This document shows positions 7,504 through 15,265 of a DNA stretch of 40,263 bases, one piece after another. Both the position numbers and the translations under genes were made by a program. Numbering within the stretch: position 1 is the first letter of the stretch; each line of letters opens with the position of its first letter. The stretch spans positions 1 to 40,263 of the forward strand of contig CAJOPA010000090.1 of assembly GCA_905236235.1 (NCBI GenBank). The letters run 5' to 3'. This DNA comes from an uncultured Eubacterium sp. Its GTDB lineage: Bacteria; Bacillota; Clostridia; Lachnospirales; Lachnospiraceae. Below the pieces are notes generated by a model that saw nothing but the letters and a program-made list of their open reading frames with translations, ran no database searches and was not told where the DNA came from.

Positions 7504-9537
7504 TTATTCCATGTCCATCATAAACGTATCCAGGACCTGTTTTGCATCCGCCGTTGCCTGCTGTACCCTGCCGGCATGCTTGGCGTCTCCGATCACCACC
7601 GTCTCGGCAACAATCCCCAAAAGGTCTTTGTACGCCGCTTCATCCGAACGCATCCCCGCACTCATGAGCACGGTATCCGCGGGGATTGCCAAGATTTCCT
7701 CCCCCGCGTCGTTTTGCACGACGATCCTGACCTCGGTGGGGGTGATCTCCTTGCAGGACGCCCGGGTATAGATCCGGATCCCGCTTTCTTTTTCGATCTG
7801 ATGCATCAGATTGATCCGGTAGGTCACCACGCAATCGGCGGCAACTTCGTCCCGCATCTCGATGAGCGCCACCTCATGCCCCTTTCTTGCAAAAAGCACC
7901 GCCAGCTCGCAGCCGATCATACCGCCGCCGATCACGGCAACTCTGTGTCCGACTTTTTCCCGATACAGATCCCCGTTTGCATCGCGCTCCGTAGAATTCA
8001 TCACGTCCGCGCCGATGAGCACATGAGGAAGATCCGCTCCGGGAATGGGCGGGATCACGGGCTTGGCACCCGTGGCGATCACAAGCAGATCCGGGCTCTC
8101 TTCGCGCACGATCTCCGGCGTCACCTCCGTGCCGGTCACGATCCGGATGGGCAGCTTGCGACACATATGATCCAGGTAGCTGCGGTAATGATACATCGTC
8201 TTTTTAAAACCGGTATCCTCCGCAAATTTCAAAGCACCGCCGAGCTTTTTGCGCTTTTCGTAAAGCACGGTCTCGTTGCCGTATTGCGCGGACTTGATCG
8301 CCGTGTGCATCCCTCCGGGTCCGCCGCCTACGATCATAACTTTGCCGTGGCGCGTATGCGGTAAGGGATGCAGTGCGTCCGACTCTCTGCCGATCACGGG
8401 GTTGATACTGCACCGCATGATCTTGTTTTCCATCATACCGCCCTGACATTGTCCGCAGCGCAGGCAGGGACGGATCTCATCGATCCTGCCCTCCGTCACC
8501 TTGCGTGGCAGGAAAGGGTCCGCCAAAAGCGCACGTCCCATGGCGATGCCGTCCGCCTTGCCCTCTTGAAGAAAGGCCTCCATCTGCACCGGATCGTTCC
8601 AGGCGCCTACCGTGACCACCGGCGTGGAAACATGCTTTTTGATCTCCTCCGCCAGTCCGGCATTCTCCGCATGCTCCTGAAAAACGCCGGGATGCATCAG
8701 GATAAAGGAATACAGATCCTGCTGGGTCCCTGCGGAGACATGGATCAGATCCACGGCTCCGTCAAGCGCCTTGGCGATCTCCACGCCCGTGCGGATGTCA
8801 TAACCGCCCTGCATGCGTTCCGAACCGCTGATGCGGATCTCGATGGGAAACTGCTCTCCGACGGCCTCGCGCACCTTTTCCACCACCAGCAGGGCAAAAC
8901 GCATACGGTTTTCAAAACTGCCGCCCCATTCGTCTGTGCGATGATTGGTCACTTCGGAGATAAACTGGTGGATCAACCACCCGTGACCTGCATGGATCAT
9001 GACCATATCAAAACCGCAATCCTTGGCGATCTTCGCAGCCCTGCCGTAAGCTTCCGCCACCTCGTAGATCTGCGCCGTCGTCATCTCCTCCACGGTGTCT
9101 CCCCATTCGTCCACATACCCGCTCGGACCGATGGGATTGCGCCCGCCAAGCGTATCCGGGGAGCAAAGCGCGCCGCCGTGGTCGATCTCCACCGAGGCCG
9201 CCGCGCCACCGGAATGAATGGCATCCGCAAGCTTTACAAGGTAAGGCAGATGGGAACTGTCATCAAGCCCCACCTGCTCCGGGTGAGACCTCCCCGTGGT
9301 ATTGTCCACGATCACGTCCCCCACACTCACAAGAGCACAGCCGCCCATCGCCTTGTATCTGTAATAATCAATATTTTCCCGGGAATAATGTTCATTCTCG
9401 CCGAGTTTGGCAAGAGAAGTCGGTGCCGAAAACATTCGGTTTTTAAGAACAAGCCCCCGAAGTGTAAGCGGCGTAAGAAGATTGGGAAATTCCTCACAGC
9501 CTCTCTCCGGGTTCTTTTCGATCATCCTGTCTGTCAT
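7504..9537 (-). CDS. Old-yellow-enzyme family FAD/FMN/4Fe-4S enoate-type reductase
   Basis: This 677-residue protein has the three-part layout of 2,4-dienoyl-CoA reductase, enoate reductase and BaiCD/BaiH. A TIM-barrel FMN domain (about 20-360) carries the HAGHGWLIHQF active-site loop. A cysteine cluster CLRCGQC plus a further Cys about 11 residues on (about 365-390) should bind a 4Fe-4S cluster. FAD/NAD(P)H Rossmann motifs follow (VGGGPGG near 408 and IGGGMIG near 540). These enzymes reduce activated C=C bonds of unsaturated acids, steroids or flavonoids. The loop tyrosine common in other old yellow enzymes (HGYL) is Trp here. A strong AAGGAGG precedes the start. It heads the reductase-NTF2-permease unit. 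Confidence 0.88.
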   Translation of the reverse strand: MTDRMIEKNPERGCEEFPNLLTPLTLRGLVLKNRMFSAPTSLAKLGENEHYSRENIDYYRYKAMGGCALVSVGDVIVDNTTGRSHPEQVGLDDSSHLPYLVKLADAIHSGGAAASVEIDHGGALCSPDTLGGRNPIGPSGYVDEWGDTVEEMTTAQIYEVAEAYGRAAKIAKDCGFDMVMIHAGHGWLIHQFISEVTNHRTDEWGGSFENRMRFALLVVEKVREAVGEQFPIEIRISGSERMQGGYDIRTGVEIAKALDGAVDLIHVSAGTQQDLYSFILMHPGVFQEHAENAGLAEEIKKHVSTPVVTVGAWNDPVQMEAFLQEGKADGIAMGRALLADPFLPRKVTEGRIDEIRPCLRCGQCQGGMMENKIMRCSINPVIGRESDALHPLPHTRHGKVMIVGGGPGGMHTAIKSAQYGNETVLYEKRKKLGGALKFAEDTGFKKTMYHYRSYLDHMCRKLPIRIVTGTEVTPEIVREESPDLLVIATGAKPVIPPIPGADLPHVLIGADVMNSTERDANGDLYREKVGHRVAVIGGGMIGCELAVLFARKGHEVALIEMRDEVAADCVVTYRINLMHQIEKESGIRIYTRASCKEITPTEVRIVVQNDAGEEILAIPADTVLMSAGMRSDEAAYKDLLGIVAETVVIGDAKHAGRVQQATADAKQVLDTFMMDME

Positions 9538-9611
9538 CCAAAAAACCTCCTTACGCTGTTCATCTTAACAGGATAAGGAGGTCCTGGCAAACAATTTTAT
9601 AGAGTAAGCCT

Positions 9612-9627
9612 ACAACTGTTTAGTTGT
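9612..9627. promoter_or_regulatory. Short inverted repeat at the ROK gene stop codon
   Basis: ACAACT, four bases, AGTTGT form a perfect 6-4-6 inverted repeat covering the stop codon of the ROK gene and lying upstream of the reductase gene. It has no U-tract, so it is more likely an operator or mRNA-end hairpin than an intrinsic terminator. The spacer to 9537 also holds a TTGACA (minus strand, inside the ROK coding end), but no well-spaced -10 box follows it. Confidence 0.35.
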
Positions 9628-10747
9628 CAATCTGTAGAAATGTACGAACAAAAACCGCCACGGCGCCAATGGTATATTCCCGATCGGAAAGTGCCGTATG
9701 CAGGATCCTGTCCTCTCCTATGGAAGGATCGTACTGCCTGCATTTGGCAATGATCTCGCGGCGCATCTTTTCCGACCGAAAAAGACTTCCCGACAGGATT
9801 ACCCGATGCGGTGCGATGAGTGTCATCGTATTGACGATACTGCGGGCAAACAGATCCAGCGCTTCCTGTAATGCCTTCTCATCAAGACCGTCGATCGCGC
9901 GGCTGCTCACCACGGTTTCCAGGCACCCCCGCTTGCCGCAGCTGCAGGGTTTGCCGTCTTTTTTTACGATATAATGTCCGAGCTCCGCCGTCTTGCCGTG
10001 TCGTCCCTCATAGACCTTTCCGTCGATCACAACGGCACTTCCGACGCCCGGGCCCCACTTGATGACCAGAAGGCTGTTGTATTTTCTGCCGGCGCCGAAA
10101 AAGATCTCCGCTGCCGCGAAGGCATCCACGTTATTGCGAACCAACACCGGCAACGCCAGCGCGTCCTCAAGGATCTGCCGAACGGGCACGGGATCCTTCC
10201 AGATGCCGTACGCCTGTCGGGCGACACCGTCGGCTTCATCCACGATCCCCGGAACCGTTACGCTGATCGCACGGATCTTGTCCGCCGCCTCTTTTGATAC
10301 CTTGTTAAACAAGGTTCTGCAAACCCCGATGATCTCTTCAAGCAGATCGTTCGGTGCGGGATAGTTTTCCGTTAAAAATTGGCAAACGGCCTTTTCTCCT
10401 TCGATCGTTTGCAGGGCATGGCCTTTGCAGTCGCAGACAGCCACCGTGACCTGCCCGGATTCAATGGCCACAACGCAGACGTAAGTCCACCCGGCATTTA
10501 AATCCAGCAACACCTTGCGTCTGCCGGCCGTGCGCGCCGTGTCGTCCGATTGCTCGGAAAACCCCGCCTCTTTGAGGATCCCCTCTTCAAGAAGCGCCGT
10601 CGTGATCTGACTGACACTGGCCGGTGTCAGGTGCGTGGCAGTGGCAATATCCTTTCTGGAGACAGGACCGTAATTGTTAATATAATGCAGGATGAGCGAG
10701 CGGTTTTCACGCTTTACGCCCTCCATATTGATCCCTGTTTTCCGCAT
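9620..10747 (-). CDS. ROK family transcriptional regulator of the sulfoquinovose operon (predicted)
   Basis: This 375-residue protein has an N-terminal winged helix-turn-helix (about residues 15-65, with GPVSRKDIATATHLTPASVS) followed by a ROK sugar-kinase fold. The ROK zinc motif CSCGKRGCLE (about 265-275) and the NNVDAFAAAE segment near 205 are present. The ATP-binding DxGxT signature is not intact (NAGWT), as in ROK repressors rather than kinases. Repressors of this family release DNA on binding a sugar or sugar phosphate. It is the last gene of the sulfoquinovose operon and is the obvious candidate for the palindromic operator at the operon head (18837-18861), with sulfoquinovose or a derivative as inducer. 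The target and inducer are inference. Confidence 0.85.
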   Translation of the reverse strand: MRKTGINMEGVKRENRSLILHYINNYGPVSRKDIATATHLTPASVSQITTALLEEGILKEAGFSEQSDDTARTAGRRKVLLDLNAGWTYVCVVAIESGQVTVAVCDCKGHALQTIEGEKAVCQFLTENYPAPNDLLEEIIGVCRTLFNKVSKEAADKIRAISVTVPGIVDEADGVARQAYGIWKDPVPVRQILEDALALPVLVRNNVDAFAAAEIFFGAGRKYNSLLVIKWGPGVGSAVVIDGKVYEGRHGKTAELGHYIVKKDGKPCSCGKRGCLETVVSSRAIDGLDEKALQEALDLFARSIVNTMTLIAPHRVILSGSLFRSEKMRREIIAKCRQYDPSIGEDRILHTALSDREYTIGAVAVFVRTFLQIDN

Positions 10748-10777
10748 GGTTTTCTCCTTCGCCTTGCCCGATCCGTA

Positions 10778-12145
10778 TCAAAAACGCAGCACTTCCATGG
10801 AAAGCATATGCGCAAGTGCCTCCAGTTCCTCGGCCACGTCACCGTAGATCACGGCATAGTGCGGCTCCCAGCCATCCTCCACCGTGCGATAGACGATCTC
10901 TTCGGCACATGCCTCCGTCTGCACCACAACGGACGTCCCGTAAAACTGCTTCGGCCGGTCAAGCGCCTTGCCTGAGGCGATAAAAAAGCGAAACTCTCCC
11001 CGGGCATCCTTCCCGATCCGAAAGATCGTCACCTGCTCCGCTTCTTTGCAGCCAAATTCCAACGTGGGTCCGATCCCACGATTGCAATGCACGCCCACCT
11101 CTGCGCCGGTATCCTCTCTTGCAAGCGAACAGGCCGCCGTACCGCAGTGCCAGAATGTAATCGTATTTTCCTTTTCATCCATGGAAACGGGATCTCCAAA
11201 AAACGAAGGCTCTCCCGTAAGGCGCATGCCCACATACATGGAAAGCGCACCGTAGGCATCGGCCTCACAGCTTGCCGCGACCCCCGCATCATTCAGGACC
11301 GCAAGCACCGCACACACCGGTGTCCCGTAATCCGTAAAGAAATCCGGCCAGCACCTGGACGCCACGGCGCCGATCTGATGCTCCTTCACATAGGTCGTAT
11401 AGGCCTTTACCAACTTGGCAAAATCCATGCGGTTCTTTTCCGGGGTCTTTTCAAGCCCCCGCATGCTCTTCTCCACCGCCTGCAAGGACGCTTCTCCCTC
11501 TTCCTCCGTATACGCCCTCGCCATCCGCATCAATTCCCGGGCTTCCACGCTAAGAAGATGCACGCCGAAGGATTGCAGCAGATCCGCATCCTGCGCCCGT
11601 CCGAATCCAAAGCCCTGCGGCGTATCCCCCACGGCAAGCAGGGTCATTTGCCGCATGTCGTTTCGCACCGCCGCCGCGCGTACCATGGCTGCGATCTTCT
11701 TTTGCACCGCCTCTTCCTGCGGTCCTCCGAAAACATATGCCACGTTTTTTTGCTGAACTCTCCGAAACGTATTGGCCGCCGAATAGGCGCCGGTCAAGGA
11801 GTTTAACCGCAGTCTCCCGCCGTCGATGACCGGTTCGCGTAAGGTCCAGAGCAATACCGGCACCTCGGTAAACGCATGCATCACCTCGGATGCATAGGCC
11901 GCATTGGCAAAGGTCACGTTTTGAAAAAAAATGAGATCCGGGGAGAGTCCGTCCAGATACTCTTTTAACAGATCAAGTGTCAAAAGCATTTCCTTAGGGA
12001 AAACAAATTCCGCATTCCCCTCCGGAAAATTTTCCTTTTGGATCTTTGTAAGCAAAGCCACGGAATCCTCGAATTCCTTTTGCGCACTCTCCAGATGAAA
12101 CGTTCCCACGCCTACGGGAACATAGGCAACCTGCAATGTTTTCAT
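10778..12145 (-). CDS. sftI: Fucose/arabinose-isomerase-fold protein, predicted sulfoquinovose isomerase
   Basis: This 455-residue protein has the overall plan of the L-fucose/L-arabinose isomerase superfamily: an N-terminal Rossmann-like region, then a C-terminal domain with conserved stretches such as RCWPDF, CEADAYGALSMY and WHCGTAACSL. In the sulfo-transaldolase pathway an enzyme of this superfamily converts 6-deoxy-6-sulfoglucose (sulfoquinovose) into sulfofructose. I assign this role because it lies in an operon with a sulfoquinovosidase, a transaldolase and a sulfolactaldehyde-reductase-like gene. The operon has no sugar kinase or DeoC/FBP-type aldolase, so the free ketose must be the transaldolase substrate. 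AAGGAG precedes the start by ten bases. Substrate assignment comes from context. Confidence 0.8.
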   Translation of the reverse strand: MKTLQVAYVPVGVGTFHLESAQKEFEDSVALLTKIQKENFPEGNAEFVFPKEMLLTLDLLKEYLDGLSPDLIFFQNVTFANAAYASEVMHAFTEVPVLLWTLREPVIDGGRLRLNSLTGAYSAANTFRRVQQKNVAYVFGGPQEEAVQKKIAAMVRAAAVRNDMRQMTLLAVGDTPQGFGFGRAQDADLLQSFGVHLLSVEARELMRMARAYTEEEGEASLQAVEKSMRGLEKTPEKNRMDFAKLVKAYTTYVKEHQIGAVASRCWPDFFTDYGTPVCAVLAVLNDAGVAASCEADAYGALSMYVGMRLTGEPSFFGDPVSMDEKENTITFWHCGTAACSLAREDTGAEVGVHCNRGIGPTLEFGCKEAEQVTIFRIGKDARGEFRFFIASGKALDRPKQFYGTSVVVQTEACAEEIVYRTVEDGWEPHYAVIYGDVAEELEALAHMLSMEVLRF

Positions 12146-12199
12146 AGCTGTTTGACTCCTTTTTTCTTACGCACGGGATGATACCCGATAAGATGAAAC

Positions 12200-12955
12200 C
12201 TACTTGAAAAATAACGAGATCCCCGTGATCAAAAGCAGGATATGGGTTAACATAATAAATATATGCTGACTCATTCGTTTATACAAAAATCCGCCCAGCG
12301 CCATGCCGCCAAAAAGAAACGGCAGCGCGCATCCCGTCACCCGCAGGGTGGTCAGGCCAAACCCGCCGGAGAAAAGATGCGTCAAAAAGATGATCCCGTT
12401 TAAAAAGATCCATACCGTCGAGATCGTGGCGCGAAAGGCAGCTTTTTCCGGAAGTTTTCTTGTCATGTAACCGATCAGGATCGGTCCGCCGCAGACAAAC
12501 ATCCCATGCACCAGGCCCGCCGCAAGAAGCGCCGCAAGGTCAAGTGTCAATCCCAAGGGTCCGTCTGTCCTGCCACTGTCTTTTACACGGTCTTTTTGGC
12601 GCAGGATCCCGTACAGCCCGACAAGCGCTACGGCGACCGTCACCGCGCCGAGCAAAAAGTACAGCACCCGCGGACTTCCGGAGAGCCTCTGCTTTAAGTA
12701 AAGTCCCGCCAGTACCGCCGGGATCATGACCCAAAGCACCTGCTTTAAGATCTTCGTATCCACATGACGATAGGCGCCGCAAAGCACACAGATCCCCGAG
12801 GCAAGGCCCAGGGCATTTAGGACCGGCACCGCCACGTCCATTCCCACGAGCCGCAGTGAAAAAGGCATCGCCAGGATGGTGCCCGCAAATCCCGTGATCC
12901 CCTGCATGATATTCGCCAAAAGAATGGTGATGTAAAAAAGGATCTCCGCCATCAT
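12200..12955 (-). CDS. TauE/SafE family exporter, predicted C3-sulfonate exporter
   Basis: This 251-residue protein is almost entirely hydrophobic, with about eight membrane helices in two repeats (QGITGFAGTILAMP near the start and GMFVCGGPILIGY in the second half), as in TauE/SafE/TSUP anion exporters. Such proteins move sulfite, sulfoacetate or other sulfonates. In this operon the expected waste product is 2,3-dihydroxypropane-1-sulfonate, so export of that compound is the likely job. Its ATG overlaps the stop of the cupin gene by four bases (ATGA). The family is certain; the substrate is inference. Confidence 0.82.
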   Translation of the reverse strand: MMAEILFYITILLANIMQGITGFAGTILAMPFSLRLVGMDVAVPVLNALGLASGICVLCGAYRHVDTKILKQVLWVMIPAVLAGLYLKQRLSGSPRVLYFLLGAVTVAVALVGLYGILRQKDRVKDSGRTDGPLGLTLDLAALLAAGLVHGMFVCGGPILIGYMTRKLPEKAAFRATISTVWIFLNGIIFLTHLFSGGFGLTTLRVTGCALPFLFGGMALGGFLYKRMSQHIFIMLTHILLLITGISLFFK

Positions 12956-13698
12956 ACGCAGTGAAACTCCAAATTCTCACCCGTCACGCCCGGGCAGGCG
13001 CCCTGTGCGATCAGCGGCTCTCTGTCGGGATGTGCGATCACCCACTTGTTTTTTTGTAAAAGCAACGCCGCCTCCGGATCCCCTGCCAAAAAGGCACGTT
13101 TTCTGCTTGCTTTCTCCTCCTCCGAAAGGGGCGTATTGGTCCCTGCGGGCAGGATCACCACCGTCCGAAAGCCCTCCTCATTGACACGGATCGGGGAAAG
13201 ATGCAGCGTATAGGGGTAAAGTTCGATGAACGTCCCCGCGGGCACAAAAAACAGCACCGCATCCGCGGGGTCATAGGTGATGCCGGTCGGATTTTGCCCG
13301 GGAAGTCCCCGGATCTCATCCATAGCGGGAAAAGAAATACCCGTGGCATGCCCCAGAAAAAGCAACTGATCCGTAACCGCCAGATCCAGTTCACTGCCTT
13401 TGTGGTACTCAAAACCGTTCATGGTCGTATTCATGCCGTTGCAATACCCGGCCTCCACAGGCAGTCCTCCGTAAAAAACATCGCGGATCGCCTTCACCGC
13501 GGCAAGTGTCTCCATCGCAGTATCGCTTGCGACGTAAAGATTGCCCTCCTCGGGGATCGGCGTAAGCTCCCGCATATACGACAAAAGCTCCTCCGGATCC
13601 GGTTGGGAAAGCACCCGTCCGTAGGGAAAAAATGCCTCCGAACGCACGTCAAACACCGGGCGTTTTAATTGTTGGGCGTATGCTTCTGCTCTATTCAC
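12952..13698 (-). CDS. DUF4867-like cupin of unknown role in the sulfoquinovose operon
   Basis: This protein of about 248 residues has a cupin-like sugar-isomerase look: PAGTFIELYPYTLHLSPIRV near the middle followed by a VILPAGTNTPL strand, and an NGMNTTMNGFEYHKGSE segment that could supply metal or sugar ligands. I choose the GTG at 13698, which overlaps the preceding gene's stop (GTGAATAG) and follows AAGGTGG by six bases; an ATG 66 bases further upstream would lie deep inside the reductase gene. It resembles the DUF4867 family, which is linked to carbohydrate operons. A mutarotase, an isomerase or a step on a sulfoquinovose derivative are all possible; I cannot choose. Confidence 0.7.
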   Translation of the reverse strand: MNRAEAYAQQLKRPVFDVRSEAFFPYGRVLSQPDPEELLSYMRELTPIPEEGNLYVASDTAMETLAAVKAIRDVFYGGLPVEAGYCNGMNTTMNGFEYHKGSELDLAVTDQLLFLGHATGISFPAMDEIRGLPGQNPTGITYDPADAVLFFVPAGTFIELYPYTLHLSPIRVNEEGFRTVVILPAGTNTPLSEEEKASRKRAFLAGDPEAALLLQKNKWVIAHPDREPLIAQGACPGVTGENLEFHCV

Positions 13699-14548
13699 CG
13701 CGAACCACCTTGATCGTTGCACAAAAATCTTCCTTACCGAGCCCCATCTCCATCGCCTTGTCATACACGCGGACGGCGTTTTCTTCTCCCGGCATGGATA
13801 CGCCGCACTGCTTGGCCAGGTTTAAGCAGATGTGCACGTCCTTATGCTCGTTTTCAACGGAAAATGCCGTGGTATAATCCTCTTTGGCGAGCACATCCTT
13901 TTTGGAATCCAGATACCAGTTGCCGGCGCCTCCGTAGGAGATCGCCTCCGCATAATTATAAATATCAATCCCGTTTTTGGCCGCGAGCGTCATGGTCTCG
14001 TTCACGCCGTTCTGGATCTGGGAAACCAGGGCGTTATGGCAGATCTTCATCACGAGGCCTTTGCCGTTATCGCCCATCCGCTTTACATTTTCACCCATGT
14101 ACAGCAGGATGGGACGGATCTTTTCATACAGCTCCTCGGAGCTTCCCACGTAGATCCCGAGTTTGCCGGCGATGGCCGCCGGTTTGCTCTTTACCACGGG
14201 CGCATCCGCAAAATCCGCCCCCGTTGCCTTGACCATGGTCGCGATCTCCACGGAGACCTGCGGATCGATGGTACTCATGTCGATGCAGATCTTTCCTGCG
14301 CAAAGGTCCGGCAGTACCTCTTCGTAAACCGAACGGGAGTGCTCGGATTTGGGCACCATGGTGATGAACACATCCGCATGCTGCATCACTTCCCGGGAGG
14401 AGGCACAGGGGATCGCACCCTTTGCCGCCAAAAGGTTCACCTTCTCCTTTACAAAATCAAAGACATAGACCGCATCGTCATGCTTTTTTATGATATTTTC
14501 ACACATGGACTCGCCCATGATGCCGAGTCCCACAAAACCGATCTTCAA
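13691..14548 (-). CDS. 3-hydroxyisobutyrate-dehydrogenase family reductase, predicted sulfolactaldehyde reductase
   Basis: This 285-residue protein has an N-terminal NAD(P) Rossmann motif GLGIMG (residues 7-12) and the beta-hydroxyacid dehydrogenase catalytic lysine in GKGLVMKICHN (Lys168, Asn172). The substrate loop DAPVVKSKPAAIAGKL (about 115-130) has lysines at 120 and 122, close to where E. coli YihU places an Arg for the sulfonate, which fits an anionic substrate. Family relatives in sulfoglycolysis reduce 3-sulfolactaldehyde to dihydroxypropanesulfonate while regenerating NAD+. It sits 19 bases behind the transaldolase gene that would make sulfolactaldehyde. No aldehyde dehydrogenase for the oxidative branch is present. 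Confidence 0.82.
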   Translation of the reverse strand: MKIGFVGLGIMGESMCENIIKKHDDAVYVFDFVKEKVNLLAAKGAIPCASSREVMQHADVFITMVPKSEHSRSVYEEVLPDLCAGKICIDMSTIDPQVSVEIATMVKATGADFADAPVVKSKPAAIAGKLGIYVGSSEELYEKIRPILLYMGENVKRMGDNGKGLVMKICHNALVSQIQNGVNETMTLAAKNGIDIYNYAEAISYGGAGNWYLDSKKDVLAKEDYTTAFSVENEHKDVHICLNLAKQCGVSMPGEENAVRVYDKAMEMGLGKEDFCATIKVVRGE

Positions 14549-14567
14549 TGCTCGTTCCTTCTTTCTC

Positions 14568-15263
14568 TTATGCGTCCTCGTTGCCTACGGTATGATCCCA
14601 GGCGTCCTCAAAGGTCTCGATGCCCTGTCTGGTGTAGGCATGATGCATGGAATCCTTATACACGACCAAACCCGCCGTCACGATATCCGCTCCGGCCACG
14701 GCGCAATCCGTAAACTGCTTGGGCGTACGCACCGCCGCGCAGATGATCTGCGTCTTGCCGTAAAAACCGTAATTTTTATAAATGGTCACGATGTCCTGAA
14801 TGTATTGCTTGCAATCCTCGCCGTTTTGCTCCTTCCAACCGATAAAGGGCGATACGAAAAGCGAACCGTTCTTGGCGGGAAGGATCGCCTGCGACGGCGA
14901 AAAGATGAGCGTCACATTGGTGCGGATCCCTTCCTTTTCCAGGCGCCTTGCGGCCGTCACGCCGGCTTCCGTCGCCGGGATCTTGATCACAAAATTTTTG
15001 CAGATCGAACCGATCTTTCTTGCCTCTTCGATCATGGCATTGGCATCATCGATGTGGGGGTTGATCTCCACACTCACCGGAAATCTCTCGTAGCCGCCGA
15101 GCCCTTCCTCGCGGATCCAGTCGGCGATATCTCCGATCGCGTCCAAAAAAGGCTTGCCGGAAGCCTGGATATGCCGGGGATTGGTGGTCACGCCGTCAAT
15201 CCCAAACGTTGCATACGCCTCCTTGATCTCTTCCATCTTTGCACTGTCCAAAAAATACTTCAT
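14568..15263 (-). CDS. sftT: Small-type transaldolase, predicted sulfofructose transaldolase
   Basis: This 231-residue protein belongs to the short transaldolase/fructose-6-phosphate aldolase family. It opens with KYFLDSAKMEEIKEA and has the DGVTTNPRHI strand, the Schiff-base lysine in FVIKIPAT (Lys94) and a late GADIVTAGLVVY strand. In the sulfo-transaldolase pathway such an enzyme splits sulfofructose, passes dihydroxyacetone to glyceraldehyde-3-phosphate to give fructose-6-phosphate, and releases sulfolactaldehyde. I prefer the ATG at 15263, five bases after GGAGGAG, to the GTG at 15266 that overlaps the transporter's stop codon. Its position between transporter and reductase supports the assignment. 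Confidence 0.85.
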   Translation of the reverse strand: MKYFLDSAKMEEIKEAYATFGIDGVTTNPRHIQASGKPFLDAIGDIADWIREEGLGGYERFPVSVEINPHIDDANAMIEEARKIGSICKNFVIKIPATEAGVTAARRLEKEGIRTNVTLIFSPSQAILPAKNGSLFVSPFIGWKEQNGEDCKQYIQDIVTIYKNYGFYGKTQIICAAVRTPKQFTDCAVAGADIVTAGLVVYKDSMHHAYTRQGIETFEDAWDHTVGNEDA

Positions 15264-15265
15264 CA

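Noticed and set aside
5135-9537. A bile-acid 7-dehydroxylation (bai) operon
   Set aside because: The reductase resembles BaiCD/BaiH and the NTF2 proteins recall BaiE, but no CoA ligase, CoA transferase or BaiA-type dehydrogenase is present and the NTF2 proteins are much larger.
8368-9576. A 402-codon plus-strand frame opposite the old-yellow-enzyme gene
   Set aside because: It is a shadow of the reductase gene: no ribosome binding site and a composition typical of reverse-strand reads.
13691-13764. A start at 13764 for the cupin gene
   Set aside because: It would overlap the reductase gene by more than 70 bases and add an Arg/Trp-rich leader; the GTG at 13698 has a ribosome binding site and a tight stop-start overlap.
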